Position numbers and translations under genes: made by a program
Source: SCTG01 sp964384595
GTDB taxonomy: Bacteria; Nitrospirota; Nitrospiria; Nitrospirales; NS-4
Direction: 5' to 3'
NCBI GenBank assembly: GCA_964384595.1
Contig: CAYLLY010000003.1
Span: 1-64,000, forward strand
DNA length: 64,000 nt
Notes under the pieces: generated by a model
The model's input: the letters and a program-made list of their open reading frames with translations, nothing else
Databases searched by the model: none
Told to the model about the DNA's origin: nothing
Shown here: piece after piece, positions 27,181-35,425 of the stretch
Layout of the letters: each line of letters begins with the position of its first letter
How positions within the stretch are numbered: the stretch's first letter is position 1

Positions 27181-27927
27181 ATGGGCAAGTATAGGTTTGT
27201 AATGGCGGCCGTGGCGGCGATGGGGCTCGTGGCGGCGCCGGCGGCATTCGGATATGAGGAAGCGGCTGTGAGCGACGGGGGCGCCGTCACCGGCAAGATC
27301 AGCTTCAAGGGGAAGGTCCCTGAGCCACAGCATTTCCTGGTGCAGAAGAACCCTGACGTCTGCGGGAAGGAGCGCGATTTTCCGTTCGTGCGGGTGAAAG
27401 ACGGAGCGCTCCAGAACGTGGTGGTGGTCATCGAAGGCATTGAAAAGGGGAAACCCTTCACGCACGCGCCGACCGAGTTTATCGGGAAGGAATGCGCGTT
27501 TCTTCCGTATGTGTCGTTCGTGACCAAGAAGGGCGTGGACGGGTGGCCGGTGTTCAAGATCGAGAACACGGACACCGTCATTCACAATCCCCACACCTAT
27601 GCGATCGCGGGGGCGACGCGGGTGACGTTATTTAACGTCGCATTGCCGGAGAAAGGCTCCAAGCTGGAGAAGGAGCTGAAGAACAGGAAAGGCAACGTCA
27701 TCAAGCTGGAGTGCGACCAGCACGACTTCATGCACAGTTGGACGCGGGTGGTGGAGCATCCCTACTTCGCGGTGGTGGACGACGGGGGCGCCTTCAAGAT
27801 CGACGGCGTGCCGGCAGGCAAGTACAAGCTCGTGGCGTGGCATCCGATCCTGGGCGAGCAGACGGCGGAAGTAACCGTCGCGGCCAAGGGATCGGCGAAG
27901 GCGGATTTCACGTTCGCGGGAAAGTAA
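27181..27927 (+). CDS. Secreted amicyanin-loop cupredoxin with carboxypeptidase-regulatory domain
   Basis: The protein has 248 residues with a signal peptide to about residue 24 (AAPAAFG). Candidate type 1 copper ligands are H135, C178, H181 and M184; CDQHDFM gives C-x2-H-x2-M, the spacing found in amicyanin. The C-terminal GGAFKIDGVPAGKYKLVAWHP is the regulatory beta-sandwich signature. It is homologous to the gene at 5420 behind the giant MCO. Position between the molybdopterin subunit and a MauG-like protein suggests it carries electrons for them. Start is supported by AGGGAGG upstream. Confidence 0.82.
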   Translation: MGKYRFVMAAVAAMGLVAAPAAFGYEEAAVSDGGAVTGKISFKGKVPEPQHFLVQKNPDVCGKERDFPFVRVKDGALQNVVVVIEGIEKGKPFTHAPTEFIGKECAFLPYVSFVTKKGVDGWPVFKIENTDTVIHNPHTYAIAGATRVTLFNVALPEKGSKLEKELKNRKGNVIKLECDQHDFMHSWTRVVEHPYFAVVDDGGAFKIDGVPAGKYKLVAWHPILGEQTAEVTVAAKGSAKADFTFAGK

Positions 27928-27945
27928 AGAAAGGGGTGAAAGACA

Positions 27946-29115
27946 ATGAGTAGGCGAGGGAAAAATCTGATGGGGTTGGCGGCCTTCGTGGTCGTGTCGG
28001 GGCTTGCCTTGGTCGTGGCGCCGAGCGTCAATGCGGCCGAGACGGATCTGGGCCCTCTGCCGGCCTTGAAGGTGGATGAGAAGAAGGCGGAGCTGGGCAA
28101 GCTGCTGTTCTTCGACAAGCGAATGTCGGGCGATGCGGCGAGGTCTTGCAATGAGTGCCACAATCCCAAGAAAGGGTACGGAGACGATAGGGCGCTCTCG
28201 GAAGGGTATCCGGGGACCCTGCATTGGCGGAATGCCCAGACGCTGCTGAACGCGGCGCACCAGAAGGACCTCCACTGGCCGGGCTCGCAGGGCGACCTGG
28301 ATACGTCCATCCGGACCCATGTGACCGGATGGATCCTCCTGAACGACGACGGGCGCGCCCTGGAAGAGCGCATGATCCTGGTTCCGGAGTATCGGAACCG
28401 GTTCACGGAAGTGTACAAGATCAAACGGCATCCGATGTTCGGGCAGATCATGGGGGCGCTCTCGGAGTTCGTGAAGACGCTGGTGTCGGACCCGAAGAAA
28501 GTGCCGTTCGACCGGTACCTGGGCGGGGACCAATCGGCCTTGACGCCTCAACAAGTGAAAGGCCTGGAGCTGTTCAAGGGCAAGGCCAATTGCGCCGCCT
28601 GTCACAACGGCCCGCTGCTGAGCGACAAGGGCTACCACAACACGGGCGTTCCGACGAGCCCGGAGTTGTTGACGAATCCGCAGGTGCAGATCGCCGCTCG
28701 GCTCGAGAACATGACGATCGGCGTGTCGGGCTACGACACGATGATCGAGGACCTCGGCCGGTACATGTACACGAAGAACAAGAAGGACATCCGTAAGTTC
28801 CGGACACCGTCCTTGCGGGAGGCGAAGTACACGGCCCCGTACATGCATAACGGGACGCTCGCGACTCTGGCGGACGTGGTCGAGTTCTACAATGCGGGCG
28901 GCGGAAATGATGCGAATAAGGATGCGGCTCTCAAGCCGCTGGGGCTGACCGCGGAAGAGAAGGCGGCCCTGGTTGCCTTCCTGCAGAGCCTCAGCAGCGA
29001 CACGTCGCCGTACGCGGATGCCCAGCCGGCGAAGTACGGCGAAGAGGGGTATCCGTATCAGGCGTTGAAGATCAATGAAGGCAAGCCCTGGACGAAGAAG
29101 GACCCGCGGGACTAA
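27946..29115 (+). CDS. Second MauG/cytochrome-c-peroxidase-type dihaem protein (IdrP-like)
   Basis: The protein has 389 residues with a signal peptide ending near SVNAAE (29-32). Haem sites are C68-x2-C71-H72 (CNECH) and C216-x2-C219-H220 (CAACH). Conserved MauG/CcpA motifs are LGKLLFFDKRMSGD, KKVPFDRYLGGD, LTPQQVKGLELFKGKANC and RKFRTPSLREAKYTAPYMHNG. It is a clear paralogue of 22584-23786 (same VPFDRY-G-D and ALTPQQVKG segments), so one locus carries the IdrP1/P2-like pair. The ribosome binding site AAAGGGGTG is 9 bases from the ATG. Confidence 0.9.
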   Translation: MSRRGKNLMGLAAFVVVSGLALVVAPSVNAAETDLGPLPALKVDEKKAELGKLLFFDKRMSGDAARSCNECHNPKKGYGDDRALSEGYPGTLHWRNAQTLLNAAHQKDLHWPGSQGDLDTSIRTHVTGWILLNDDGRALEERMILVPEYRNRFTEVYKIKRHPMFGQIMGALSEFVKTLVSDPKKVPFDRYLGGDQSALTPQQVKGLELFKGKANCAACHNGPLLSDKGYHNTGVPTSPELLTNPQVQIAARLENMTIGVSGYDTMIEDLGRYMYTKNKKDIRKFRTPSLREAKYTAPYMHNGTLATLADVVEFYNAGGGNDANKDAALKPLGLTAEEKAALVAFLQSLSSDTSPYADAQPAKYGEEGYPYQALKINEGKPWTKKDPRD

Positions 29116-29148
29116 GGGGTGGTTTGATTCGAACCGAGAGGGAGAGCG

Positions 29149-29616
29149 ATGAGGCGACGGGCGGTCTGTGCGAGCGTAGCGATGGTAGGGCTGGTTCTGG
29201 GTGCGGCGATCGCTTACGGGGATGAGCCCCTCCCTCCGGTGCCGCCGGAATACAACAACCATAGCATGCCGAAAGGCTGGTGGACGGACCCGAAAGTGAT
29301 CGCGGCCGGCAAGAAGATCTACACGGAAGGAATGCCCGACGAGGAGGGGAAGATCCAGAAGTGCGCCAAGTGCCATGGAGAAGATGGGAACCCCAAGCTG
29401 CGCGGCGCCAGGGACTTCCGGGCCGAGACGAAGATCAACCGGTATTCGGACAGTTACTTCTTCTGGCGGGTGTCCGAAGGCGTTCCCAAGACCAAGATGA
29501 AGGGGTGGAAAGAGCGGCTGACGGATGAACAACGCTGGCAGGTGATCGCGTATGTCCATACCTTTTCGCACGGCGGAAAGCCGGAAGAGCACAAACACAA
29601 GGAGGTCGGGAAGTGA
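29149..29616 (+). CDS. Periplasmic monohaem cytochrome c
   Basis: The protein has 155 residues with a signal peptide to about 24 (IAYGDE). One haem site, C72-x2-C75-H76 (CAKCHG), with a GDGNP-type loop (GEDGNP) and a C-terminal helix typical of class I cytochromes c (LTDEQRWQVIAYVHTF). The axial Met may be one of those in GVPKTKMKGW. It ends in a His/Lys-rich tail. It is 33 bases behind the dihaem gene and is a likely electron carrier of the operon. Confidence 0.85.
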   Translation: MRRRAVCASVAMVGLVLGAAIAYGDEPLPPVPPEYNNHSMPKGWWTDPKVIAAGKKIYTEGMPDEEGKIQKCAKCHGEDGNPKLRGARDFRAETKINRYSDSYFFWRVSEGVPKTKMKGWKERLTDEQRWQVIAYVHTFSHGGKPEEHKHKEVGK

Positions 29617-29690
29617 GGATGACCGGGAGGCGGGCCCCGGCGGGCTGAGCGAGTTGGCCGCTGCCGGCTCCGGAATACTGTGGACAGCGT

Positions 29691-30068
29691 ATGCCGAACG
29701 GCGGTCGTTTGGCGAGGGTGGCATTCATGCTCGTGAGTCTCATGATTACGATCCTGACCGGGGTGGCCGTTCCGGCTGAAATCCATGAGGTGACCTTGCT
29801 GGACCGGGCGCCGTTCTACAGTTCCGGTCAGACGGTCAAGGTGACCGTCGGCGACACGGTCAGGTGGAAGAACCCGATGACGAAGGACGGCGCGACGCAT
29901 ACGGTGACGCAGATGGGATGCCTGACGGGCGATGCGTGCGAGTTCGATTCAGGGGTGTTGGCGCCGGGCCAGACATTCACCCACACGTTCACTGTGGCGG
30001 GCACGTTCACGTACCGCTGTCGCCTGCATGCGCTGATGGAGGGGGTCATCGTCGTCAATGGTCAATGA
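29691..30068 (+). CDS. Plastocyanin/amicyanin-type cupredoxin, secreted
   Basis: The protein has 125 residues with a signal peptide to about 29. A single cupredoxin domain has copper ligands H70 (GATHTV), C110, H113 and M116; CRLHALM again shows the short C-x2-H-x2-M amicyanin loop. This is the third protein with that loop in the window. An internal Cys pair (C77, C83) could form a disulfide. It is 74 bases after the cytochrome gene. Role: small diffusible periplasmic electron carrier. Confidence 0.85.
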   Translation: MPNGGRLARVAFMLVSLMITILTGVAVPAEIHEVTLLDRAPFYSSGQTVKVTVGDTVRWKNPMTKDGATHTVTQMGCLTGDACEFDSGVLAPGQTFTHTFTVAGTFTYRCRLHALMEGVIVVNGQ

Positions 30069-30102
30069 GAGGGAGTTGCCCGAGGAAAGGGGAGAGTTCG
30101 AG

Positions 30103-30648
30103 ATGAAGCGTACGTGGCTCAAGCGACCGAGGAAAGCGCTGGTGCTCGGACTGGCGGCGGCTCTTCTGGGCGGTCTGGTTGTGACGGCCGCCGCCCAGGT
30201 CTCAAGCATGACAGGGCAGGTGATGGATTTCGACAAGTCGGCGGGAACGCTGGAGGTCGAGCTCCAACGGGGGGACTTCGCCACGCTTTACCTGGAGAAG
30301 AATTCGCACTGGATCTTCCAGAAGGTGGATATCGGGGATCGGGTCCATGCGACGGTGGAGAAGCAGAACAACCGGTTGCTGGTCAAGGAGATCACCTTGC
30401 AGATCGGTCCCGGCGTGCAGATCGACTCGGTCCAGGGGGTCGTGACCAAAGTGAACCGCCGGGCCCATTCGCTCGAGGTCAAGACGGCGGCGGACAAGGA
30501 AGAGGTGCTCTACCTCGACCTGGACGCGCTGTCGGTGCTCGGGAAAGTGGCCGTGGGCGATCGGATCGAGGCCCGCGTGGAGACCGTGATCGAGGCGGGT
30601 GGTCCCAAAAAAGTGATTCGGGTCATCGTTGTGGGGAGCGGACCGTGA
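30103..30648 (+). CDS. Secreted DUF5666-like protein with two OB-type repeats
   Basis: ATG 30103 is chosen over 30058 because it gives a standard signal peptide (KRPRKALVLGLAAALLGG, ending TAAAQ) and avoids overlap with the cupredoxin. 181 residues. Two similar halves each contain (V/M)TGQVMDFDKSAGTLEVE or VVTKVNRRAHSLEVK followed by a VGDR(V/I).A.VE strand, as in DUF5666-type beta-barrel repeats. No metal motif. Possibly a periplasmic accessory or binding protein for the adjacent redox chain. Confidence 0.7.
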   Translation: MKRTWLKRPRKALVLGLAAALLGGLVVTAAAQVSSMTGQVMDFDKSAGTLEVELQRGDFATLYLEKNSHWIFQKVDIGDRVHATVEKQNNRLLVKEITLQIGPGVQIDSVQGVVTKVNRRAHSLEVKTAADKEEVLYLDLDALSVLGKVAVGDRIEARVETVIEAGGPKKVIRVIVVGSGP

Positions 30649-30662
30649 CGGGAGGTGGCGCG

Positions 30663-31079
30663 ATGAAAGAGTTGACCCATCCGTCGCAGAGCGTGGTGGT
30701 GGCGGTCGTCGAGGATCTGCAACGGATCGCGCGGAGACTGATGACGATCTCCGAGGACGGGGTGGCCAGGGGAATGACCCATACCAACGGCGTCGACTGC
30801 CTGATCGGGTTGGTTGATCGGATGGATTTTGCCTGCGCGTTGGCCGAGACCAAGAGCGGCGGTCAAACCGAGCCCGCAGAGACGGCCGGCGACCCCACGG
30901 TGGGTGACCTGCCCGGACTCTGCCAAGACGTGCGCTGCAAGGCCGCCGACCTCGACCGGTTGAATCGGGACGGCGTGGGCGTGGCCTCTGAGATCGGAGA
31001 ACTTGCGGCCGAGTTGATGCGCATCGAAGGTGAGCTTCGACGGGGGCTGGCTTCCGCAAGCGAGCCGCCGGCCGCCTGA
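30663..31079 (+). CDS. Helical cytoplasmic protein of unknown function
   Basis: ATG 30663 sits 8 bases behind GGGAGGTGG and 15 bases after the previous stop; 138 residues. The sequence is mostly helical, with an N-terminal VVAVVEDLQRIARRLMTI segment and a C-terminal amphipathic helix. Four cysteines (near 46, 58, 86, 91) could bind metal. No signal peptide. Family not recognised; placed between periplasmic carriers and the oxidase gene. Confidence 0.6.
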   Translation: MKELTHPSQSVVVAVVEDLQRIARRLMTISEDGVARGMTHTNGVDCLIGLVDRMDFACALAETKSGGQTEPAETAGDPTVGDLPGLCQDVRCKAADLDRLNRDGVGVASEIGELAAELMRIEGELRRGLASASEPPAA

Positions 31080-31273
31080 TCGTGAGAATCGGCGGGTGTC
31101 TGTTGAACTTGGGTCCGCGGGAACCACACGGACTGGCCTCCGGTTGCCCTGCGGATCTGCTGGTAGGGCCGGGCTTCACCCTCGCTGAAGGAGCGAGTAC
31201 GCCCGGCTCCTACCGGCCATATTCTGAACGGCAGGCGATGCCGTCGGAGAGGAGCCAGAAGGGGAGAAGGGGA

Positions 31274-33115
31274 ATGGATGATCGCGTGAGAGCCGGAACG
31301 AGGAACTTCCTCCCAATCGTGTGGATGTCGGCGCTCTTGCTCGGCGCCGTGATCGCGCTGTGGCCGCCGGGGGCGGCGCTGGCCCAGGAGACTCCGGCGG
31401 GACCAGGCGTGGAGTATCGGGACATCCCGTTCATGGGGAGCCGGAACCTCATCTGGATCGTCGCGCAGCTCCATCTCCTGTTGGCAGGGTTCGTGCTGGG
31501 CGTGCCGATCTTCGCGTGGGTGTGCGAGATCGTGGGGGTCAGAACGAAGGACCCGCGCTACGACAAGCTGGCCAAGGAGTTCACCAAGCTGCTCACCTCG
31601 TCCTACGCCACGACCGCGCTGTTCGGCGGCATCTTGTTGTTCCTGCTGATCGGCTCCTACCCGAAGCTGATGTCCTATCTCGCGGACGTCTTCTATCCGT
31701 CGTTCCTCGTCTATTGCGCGCTGTTCCTGCTGGAGACCGCGACCCTCTACCTCTACTGGTACGGCTGGGATTCGATGCAGGGGAGCAAGAAAGGCATGCA
31801 TCTGTTCCTCGGGTTCCTCCTCAACGTCTTCGCGTTCTTCATCATGATCGTGCCGAACTCCTGGGCGACCTTCCAGGCCAGCCCTGTCGTGATCGCGGAA
31901 GGCGATATGTGGGCGAAGGCCTGGGCGGCGACGTGGAACCCGACCTGGTGGCCGGTGAACATCCACCGCCTGATCGCGAACGTGGTGCTGGGCGGCTTCA
32001 TCTGCGGGGCCTACGCCGGGCTCAAATACCTGATGGCTCAGAGCCCGGAAGAACGGGTGCACTACGACTGGATGGGGTACGTCGGGAATTTCATCGGCGT
32101 GTTCGGGATGCTGCCCCTCCCGTTCGCGGGCTACTGGCTGATGCGGGAGATCTACCAGTACAACCAGCAGATGGGCATCACCCTCATGGGCGGCTTCCTC
32201 TCCTGGCTGTTCATCCTGCAGGCCATGTTGATCGGCATCCTGTTCCTGGGGGCGAACTATTATTTCTGGCTCGGCATCATGTATCGCATTCCGGGTTCCG
32301 AAGCCAAGTACCGCAAGCCGATCCTGACGATGCTGGTCATCCTGCTCGTGTGCCTGGGGGTCTGGATGACCCCGCACTCCCTGGTCGCCAGCCTGGAAGA
32401 GGCCCGCAAGATGGGCGGGACTCATCACCCCTTGCTGGGCGTCTTGGGCGTGATGTCCGCGAAGATGACCGTGGCGAATCTCATGATCCTGGTGACGTTC
32501 ATGAGCTTCGTCATGTACTGGCGGGCCGGCAAACAGGAGACCGCGCGTTGGGCAAAGGCCGCCAAGGTGGGCCAGTGGGCCATCCTGGGGATCGCGGTGA
32601 TCGTGGTGCTGGTGCTGGGGGTGTGGGGCTACTTCGTGCCGGCCATCACGCGGATCAACTACTTTTCCACGACGCAGGTGCTGGTGGTGCTGTTTGTCTT
32701 GTTGACGATCACGCCCCTGACCGGGCTCTTACTCAAGAGCGCGAAGACGACCACGGAGATGATCTGGGGCGTCATGCCGGCGCGGGCGGGCTACGCGCTC
32801 GTCTTGAACGCCATCATGGTCATCCTCCTCATGACTCTGATGGGATACGCGCGCTCGTCGTCCAGGGTTCACTGGCATGTCTATGGGGTCATACAGGATA
32901 CGTCCCAGTACGCCTATTCCCCGGCGCTGGGCTACGCGGCCGCGTTGATGTCGCTATGCACGTTCCTCTTTTGCCTGCTGGTGGCGTTCATCTTCTGGGT
33001 GGCCTCGCTGGGTGGGGAGAAGAAAGGCCCTGTGACGGTGATGGCGGCTGAGAGAGAGAAGGAAGTGGTGACGCCGCCGGCCGGCGCGGCGCCGGTTACA
33101 GCGGTTCGGGAATAG
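31274..33115 (+). CDS. Cytochrome bd-like oxidase, CydA-related membrane subunit
   Basis: ATG 31274 is chosen: GGGGAGAAGGGG lies upstream and the longer ORF starts in non-coding-like sequence. 613 residues, about fourteen TM helices, with a cleavable-looking N-terminus (ALAQE). By-eye correspondence to E. coli CydA: H19 to H67 (QLHLLL), H186 to H231 (NIHRLI), E107 to E154 (FLLETATL). The position matching E99, a haem b595 ligand in CydA, is V146. The quinol-binding Q-loop is not evident. No CydB neighbour; instead c-type cytochromes and an NxrC-like protein follow. Such bd-like oxidases are known as candidate terminal oxidases in Nitrospira. It may take electrons from cytochrome c or cupredoxins instead of quinol (inference). 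Confidence 0.85.
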   Translation: MDDRVRAGTRNFLPIVWMSALLLGAVIALWPPGAALAQETPAGPGVEYRDIPFMGSRNLIWIVAQLHLLLAGFVLGVPIFAWVCEIVGVRTKDPRYDKLAKEFTKLLTSSYATTALFGGILLFLLIGSYPKLMSYLADVFYPSFLVYCALFLLETATLYLYWYGWDSMQGSKKGMHLFLGFLLNVFAFFIMIVPNSWATFQASPVVIAEGDMWAKAWAATWNPTWWPVNIHRLIANVVLGGFICGAYAGLKYLMAQSPEERVHYDWMGYVGNFIGVFGMLPLPFAGYWLMREIYQYNQQMGITLMGGFLSWLFILQAMLIGILFLGANYYFWLGIMYRIPGSEAKYRKPILTMLVILLVCLGVWMTPHSLVASLEEARKMGGTHHPLLGVLGVMSAKMTVANLMILVTFMSFVMYWRAGKQETARWAKAAKVGQWAILGIAVIVVLVLGVWGYFVPAITRINYFSTTQVLVVLFVLLTITPLTGLLLKSAKTTTEMIWGVMPARAGYALVLNAIMVILLMTLMGYARSSSRVHWHVYGVIQDTSQYAYSPALGYAAALMSLCTFLFCLLVAFIFWVASLGGEKKGPVTVMAAEREKEVVTPPAGAAPVTAVRE

Positions 33116-33132
33116 AAACGGAGATTCTTGTT

Positions 33133-33729
33133 ATGACGGAGACTCAGATCCTGCAAGCCCTCGGGTTGAGCATCATAGGATTGGGGGGCGCCGTGTTCCT
33201 GTTCGTGAATGCCCGTTTTCTCCGCGTGACGGCGTTCGTCGCCATCGTGCTGGGCACGTTTTCCCTCGTGGCGCTGGGCGTGCCGCAGATGGCCTCCATG
33301 CCCCCCGTCGTGGAGAAGTTCGACCTGGCCGCGATCAAGGACAAGAGAGAGTTGGCGGGGATCGGGCAGAAAATCTTCTTCGGCGCGGGGCAGTGCGCGC
33401 TGTGCCACACCATCGGGAGCAGTGAGGGCCGATGTCCGGACTTGAAAGGCGTCGGCGCCAAGCTCACGCGCGAGTTCATTTTTGAGAGCCTCACACAACC
33501 GCAAGCGTTCACCTACATGGATTACGAGCATGTGGGACCAGCCAAGGGGTTTCCGGCTAAGATGCCCTACATTAATAAAAAACCGATCGGCCTGAACAAG
33601 AACGAGATACTGGCCGTGATCGCGTTTCTCCAGAACATGTCCGGTGAGGAGGTCACGGTGGATCTGGCCGAGCTCGAGGCCCCGAAGGATGTGGCGGCGG
33701 GACCAGGTGATAAGGCGAAGCCCTTGTGA
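33133..33729 (+). CDS. Membrane-anchored monohaem cytochrome c
   Basis: The protein has 198 residues with two N-terminal hydrophobic helices (6-28 and 32-52) as membrane anchor. The haem site is C88-x2-C91-H92 (CALCHT), and the class I fold follows; the axial Met is probably in FPAKMPYINKKP. It starts 17 bases after the oxidase gene. Likely subunit or direct electron donor of the bd-like oxidase. Confidence 0.85.
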   Translation: MTETQILQALGLSIIGLGGAVFLFVNARFLRVTAFVAIVLGTFSLVALGVPQMASMPPVVEKFDLAAIKDKRELAGIGQKIFFGAGQCALCHTIGSSEGRCPDLKGVGAKLTREFIFESLTQPQAFTYMDYEHVGPAKGFPAKMPYINKKPIGLNKNEILAVIAFLQNMSGEEVTVDLAELEAPKDVAAGPGDKAKPL

Positions 33730-33751
33730 TGGGAAACCGAGGAGAGACGGT

Positions 33752-34474
33752 ATGAAGCGTTCAGCATTGGCGTTAAAAGGCCTCATCCTGCTGGCGGCCG
33801 TTTTTGCGTTCCTGCAATACGGCCTGCCGTTCTTCACCGCGCCCCTGCCCATGAGCCTGATCTGGCTCTATTTGTTCACGACCGCCGTGGGGGTCATCGT
33901 GTTTGGGACGCTCAGCGGGGAATCCACGGAAGCCTTCTTAGGGCCGATCTTTCGATTTTTGAGCGGAGAGGGCATGAACGGAGTGGCCAAGCATGCGCGG
34001 CTCTTGATCCTCGTGCTCCTGCCCCTTTTGGTGGGCTGGCAGACGTACAGCGGGCTGGTCCCGAGCACGGAGCCGCCCGCCGAGAACCGCACGATCCATC
34101 CGGCGCCGCCCGGGGAGTTCGTCGGATTGGCCAATCCCGTGCCGAATACGCCGGAGAACGTGATGATGGGGAAGGGCTTGTACGCCGCCTTTTGTGCGCC
34201 GTGCCATGGGGCCAAATTCAACGGCAACGGCCCCGCCGCCGACGGCTTCAACCCGCCACCGGCCAATTTCGCCGATCCCGGCACCATCGCCATGCTCCAG
34301 GAGTCGTACCTCTTCTGGCGTATCAAGAAGGGTGGGGTGGGGCTGTCGGTCGAGGGCCATCCGTGGAAATCGGCCATGCCGCGCTGGGAAGTGGAGCTGC
34401 CGGACGATTGGATATGGAAGATCATCATGGCGGAATACGAAGGGGCCGGGCAAAAGCCCCGGACGTGGGAGTAA
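33752..34474 (+). CDS. Membrane-anchored cytochrome c with three N-terminal helices
   Basis: ATG 33752 has GAGGAGAG upstream; 240 residues. Hydrophobic helices at about 8-28, 32-52 and 84-100 precede a periplasmic cytochrome domain with C148-x2-C151-H152 (CAPCHG). A GNGPAADGF loop follows, and the axial Met is probably in WKSAMPRWE. This arrangement resembles cytochromes linked to bd-like oxidases and complex III-like modules. Four bases separate it from the NxrC-like gene. Confidence 0.85.
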   Translation: MKRSALALKGLILLAAVFAFLQYGLPFFTAPLPMSLIWLYLFTTAVGVIVFGTLSGESTEAFLGPIFRFLSGEGMNGVAKHARLLILVLLPLLVGWQTYSGLVPSTEPPAENRTIHPAPPGEFVGLANPVPNTPENVMMGKGLYAAFCAPCHGAKFNGNGPAADGFNPPPANFADPGTIAMLQESYLFWRIKKGGVGLSVEGHPWKSAMPRWEVELPDDWIWKIIMAEYEGAGQKPRTWE

Positions 34475-34477
34475 GCG

Positions 34478-35425
34478 ATGGCTGTGTGGTTCCGATATCT
34501 GGTTGCCGGATGTACGATTGCGGCGGTGGGGTTTCTGAGCGCGCCGCCGGCGCACTCCCAGGAGAGCGTGGTGGTCCGCGTGAAGCTGGTCCAGGGAGAG
34601 GTGCCGACCGACCCCCTGGCGCTGGTCTGGGGCACGGTTCCGGCGGCGGAGTTTCCGCTGTCTCCGCAGGTCCACTGGCAGAAACGCATCGGGTCGGTGA
34701 CGGCCAAGTCCGTCAAGGTCCGGGGGGTTCACAACAACAAGCAGATTGCGTTCATGGTGGAGTACGCCGATCCGGCCCAGGACCCCGCCGACGCCGCCGC
34801 GCTGGAGTTCATGGTGGGGGACAAGAAGGCTCATTTCGCGCACGGGCAGCCCATGGTTCAGGTGGAAGGCGGGCCGGTCAACATCTGGTACTGGCGGAAC
34901 GACGTCCCGGGAGCCGCGGACATGTCCGCGCAGGGCTTCGGGACGCTGGCAAAGCAGGCCCAGCAGGACGTCCGGGCGAAGGGCGTCTGGAAGGACGAGA
35001 AGACCAAGATCACGTTCAAGGAGCGCAAGCAGAGCCTGCGGAAAGACCCCCAGGGGGAATTGGTGAAAGACCCCAAAACCGGGGACCCCGTGGTCGATGA
35101 AGAGACAAAGGTGGTCGAGCAGGACGTGAGCGGCGTGTGGCGCGTCGTTTTCACCCGCGCGCTGACCACGACCGACAAGGAGGACGTCCAGATCCAGACG
35201 GGGACGTTCCCCAACGTCGCCTTCGCAGTGTGGGACGGCAAGAAGCTGGAGAGCGGCGATCTGAAGGAGTCCGGCTCGCAAAAGGCCATCAGTTCCTGGT
35301 GGTTCTTCAACGCGGAGCCGCCGCCCGACTATTCGATCTATCTGTACGGCTTGGTGGCGGTGGTGCTCGCGGGTGGTGTCGAATTCATCATCATCCGCAA
35401 GACCAGAAAGGGGCAGCAGACATGA
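34478..35425 (+). CDS. NxrC/ethylbenzene-dehydrogenase-gamma-like haem b protein, membrane anchored
   Basis: The protein has 315 residues with a signal peptide (ending PAHSQE, about 28) and one C-terminal TM helix (about 285-305, YLYGLVAVVLAGGVEF) followed by a basic stop-transfer tail. The periplasmic part resembles the haem b-binding gamma subunit of DMSO-reductase-family enzymes such as ethylbenzene dehydrogenase and nitrite oxidoreductase (NxrC): VHWQKRIGSVTAKSVKVRGVH at its start and WRVVFTRAL plus FPNVAFAVWDG late. No c-type haem motif. It could relay electrons between the Mo enzyme or cytochromes and the oxidase. The 4-base ATGA overlap with the next gene indicates coupling. Confidence 0.8.
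   Translation: MAVWFRYLVAGCTIAAVGFLSAPPAHSQESVVVRVKLVQGEVPTDPLALVWGTVPAAEFPLSPQVHWQKRIGSVTAKSVKVRGVHNNKQIAFMVEYADPAQDPADAAALEFMVGDKKAHFAHGQPMVQVEGGPVNIWYWRNDVPGAADMSAQGFGTLAKQAQQDVRAKGVWKDEKTKITFKERKQSLRKDPQGELVKDPKTGDPVVDEETKVVEQDVSGVWRVVFTRALTTTDKEDVQIQTGTFPNVAFAVWDGKKLESGDLKESGSQKAISSWWFFNAEPPPDYSIYLYGLVAVVLAGGVEFIIIRKTRKGQQT

Noticed and set aside
25161..27581. 806-residue minus-strand ORF opposite the molybdopterin subunit
   Set aside because: Arg/Leu/His-rich translation without known motifs; antisense shadow of the AioA-like gene.
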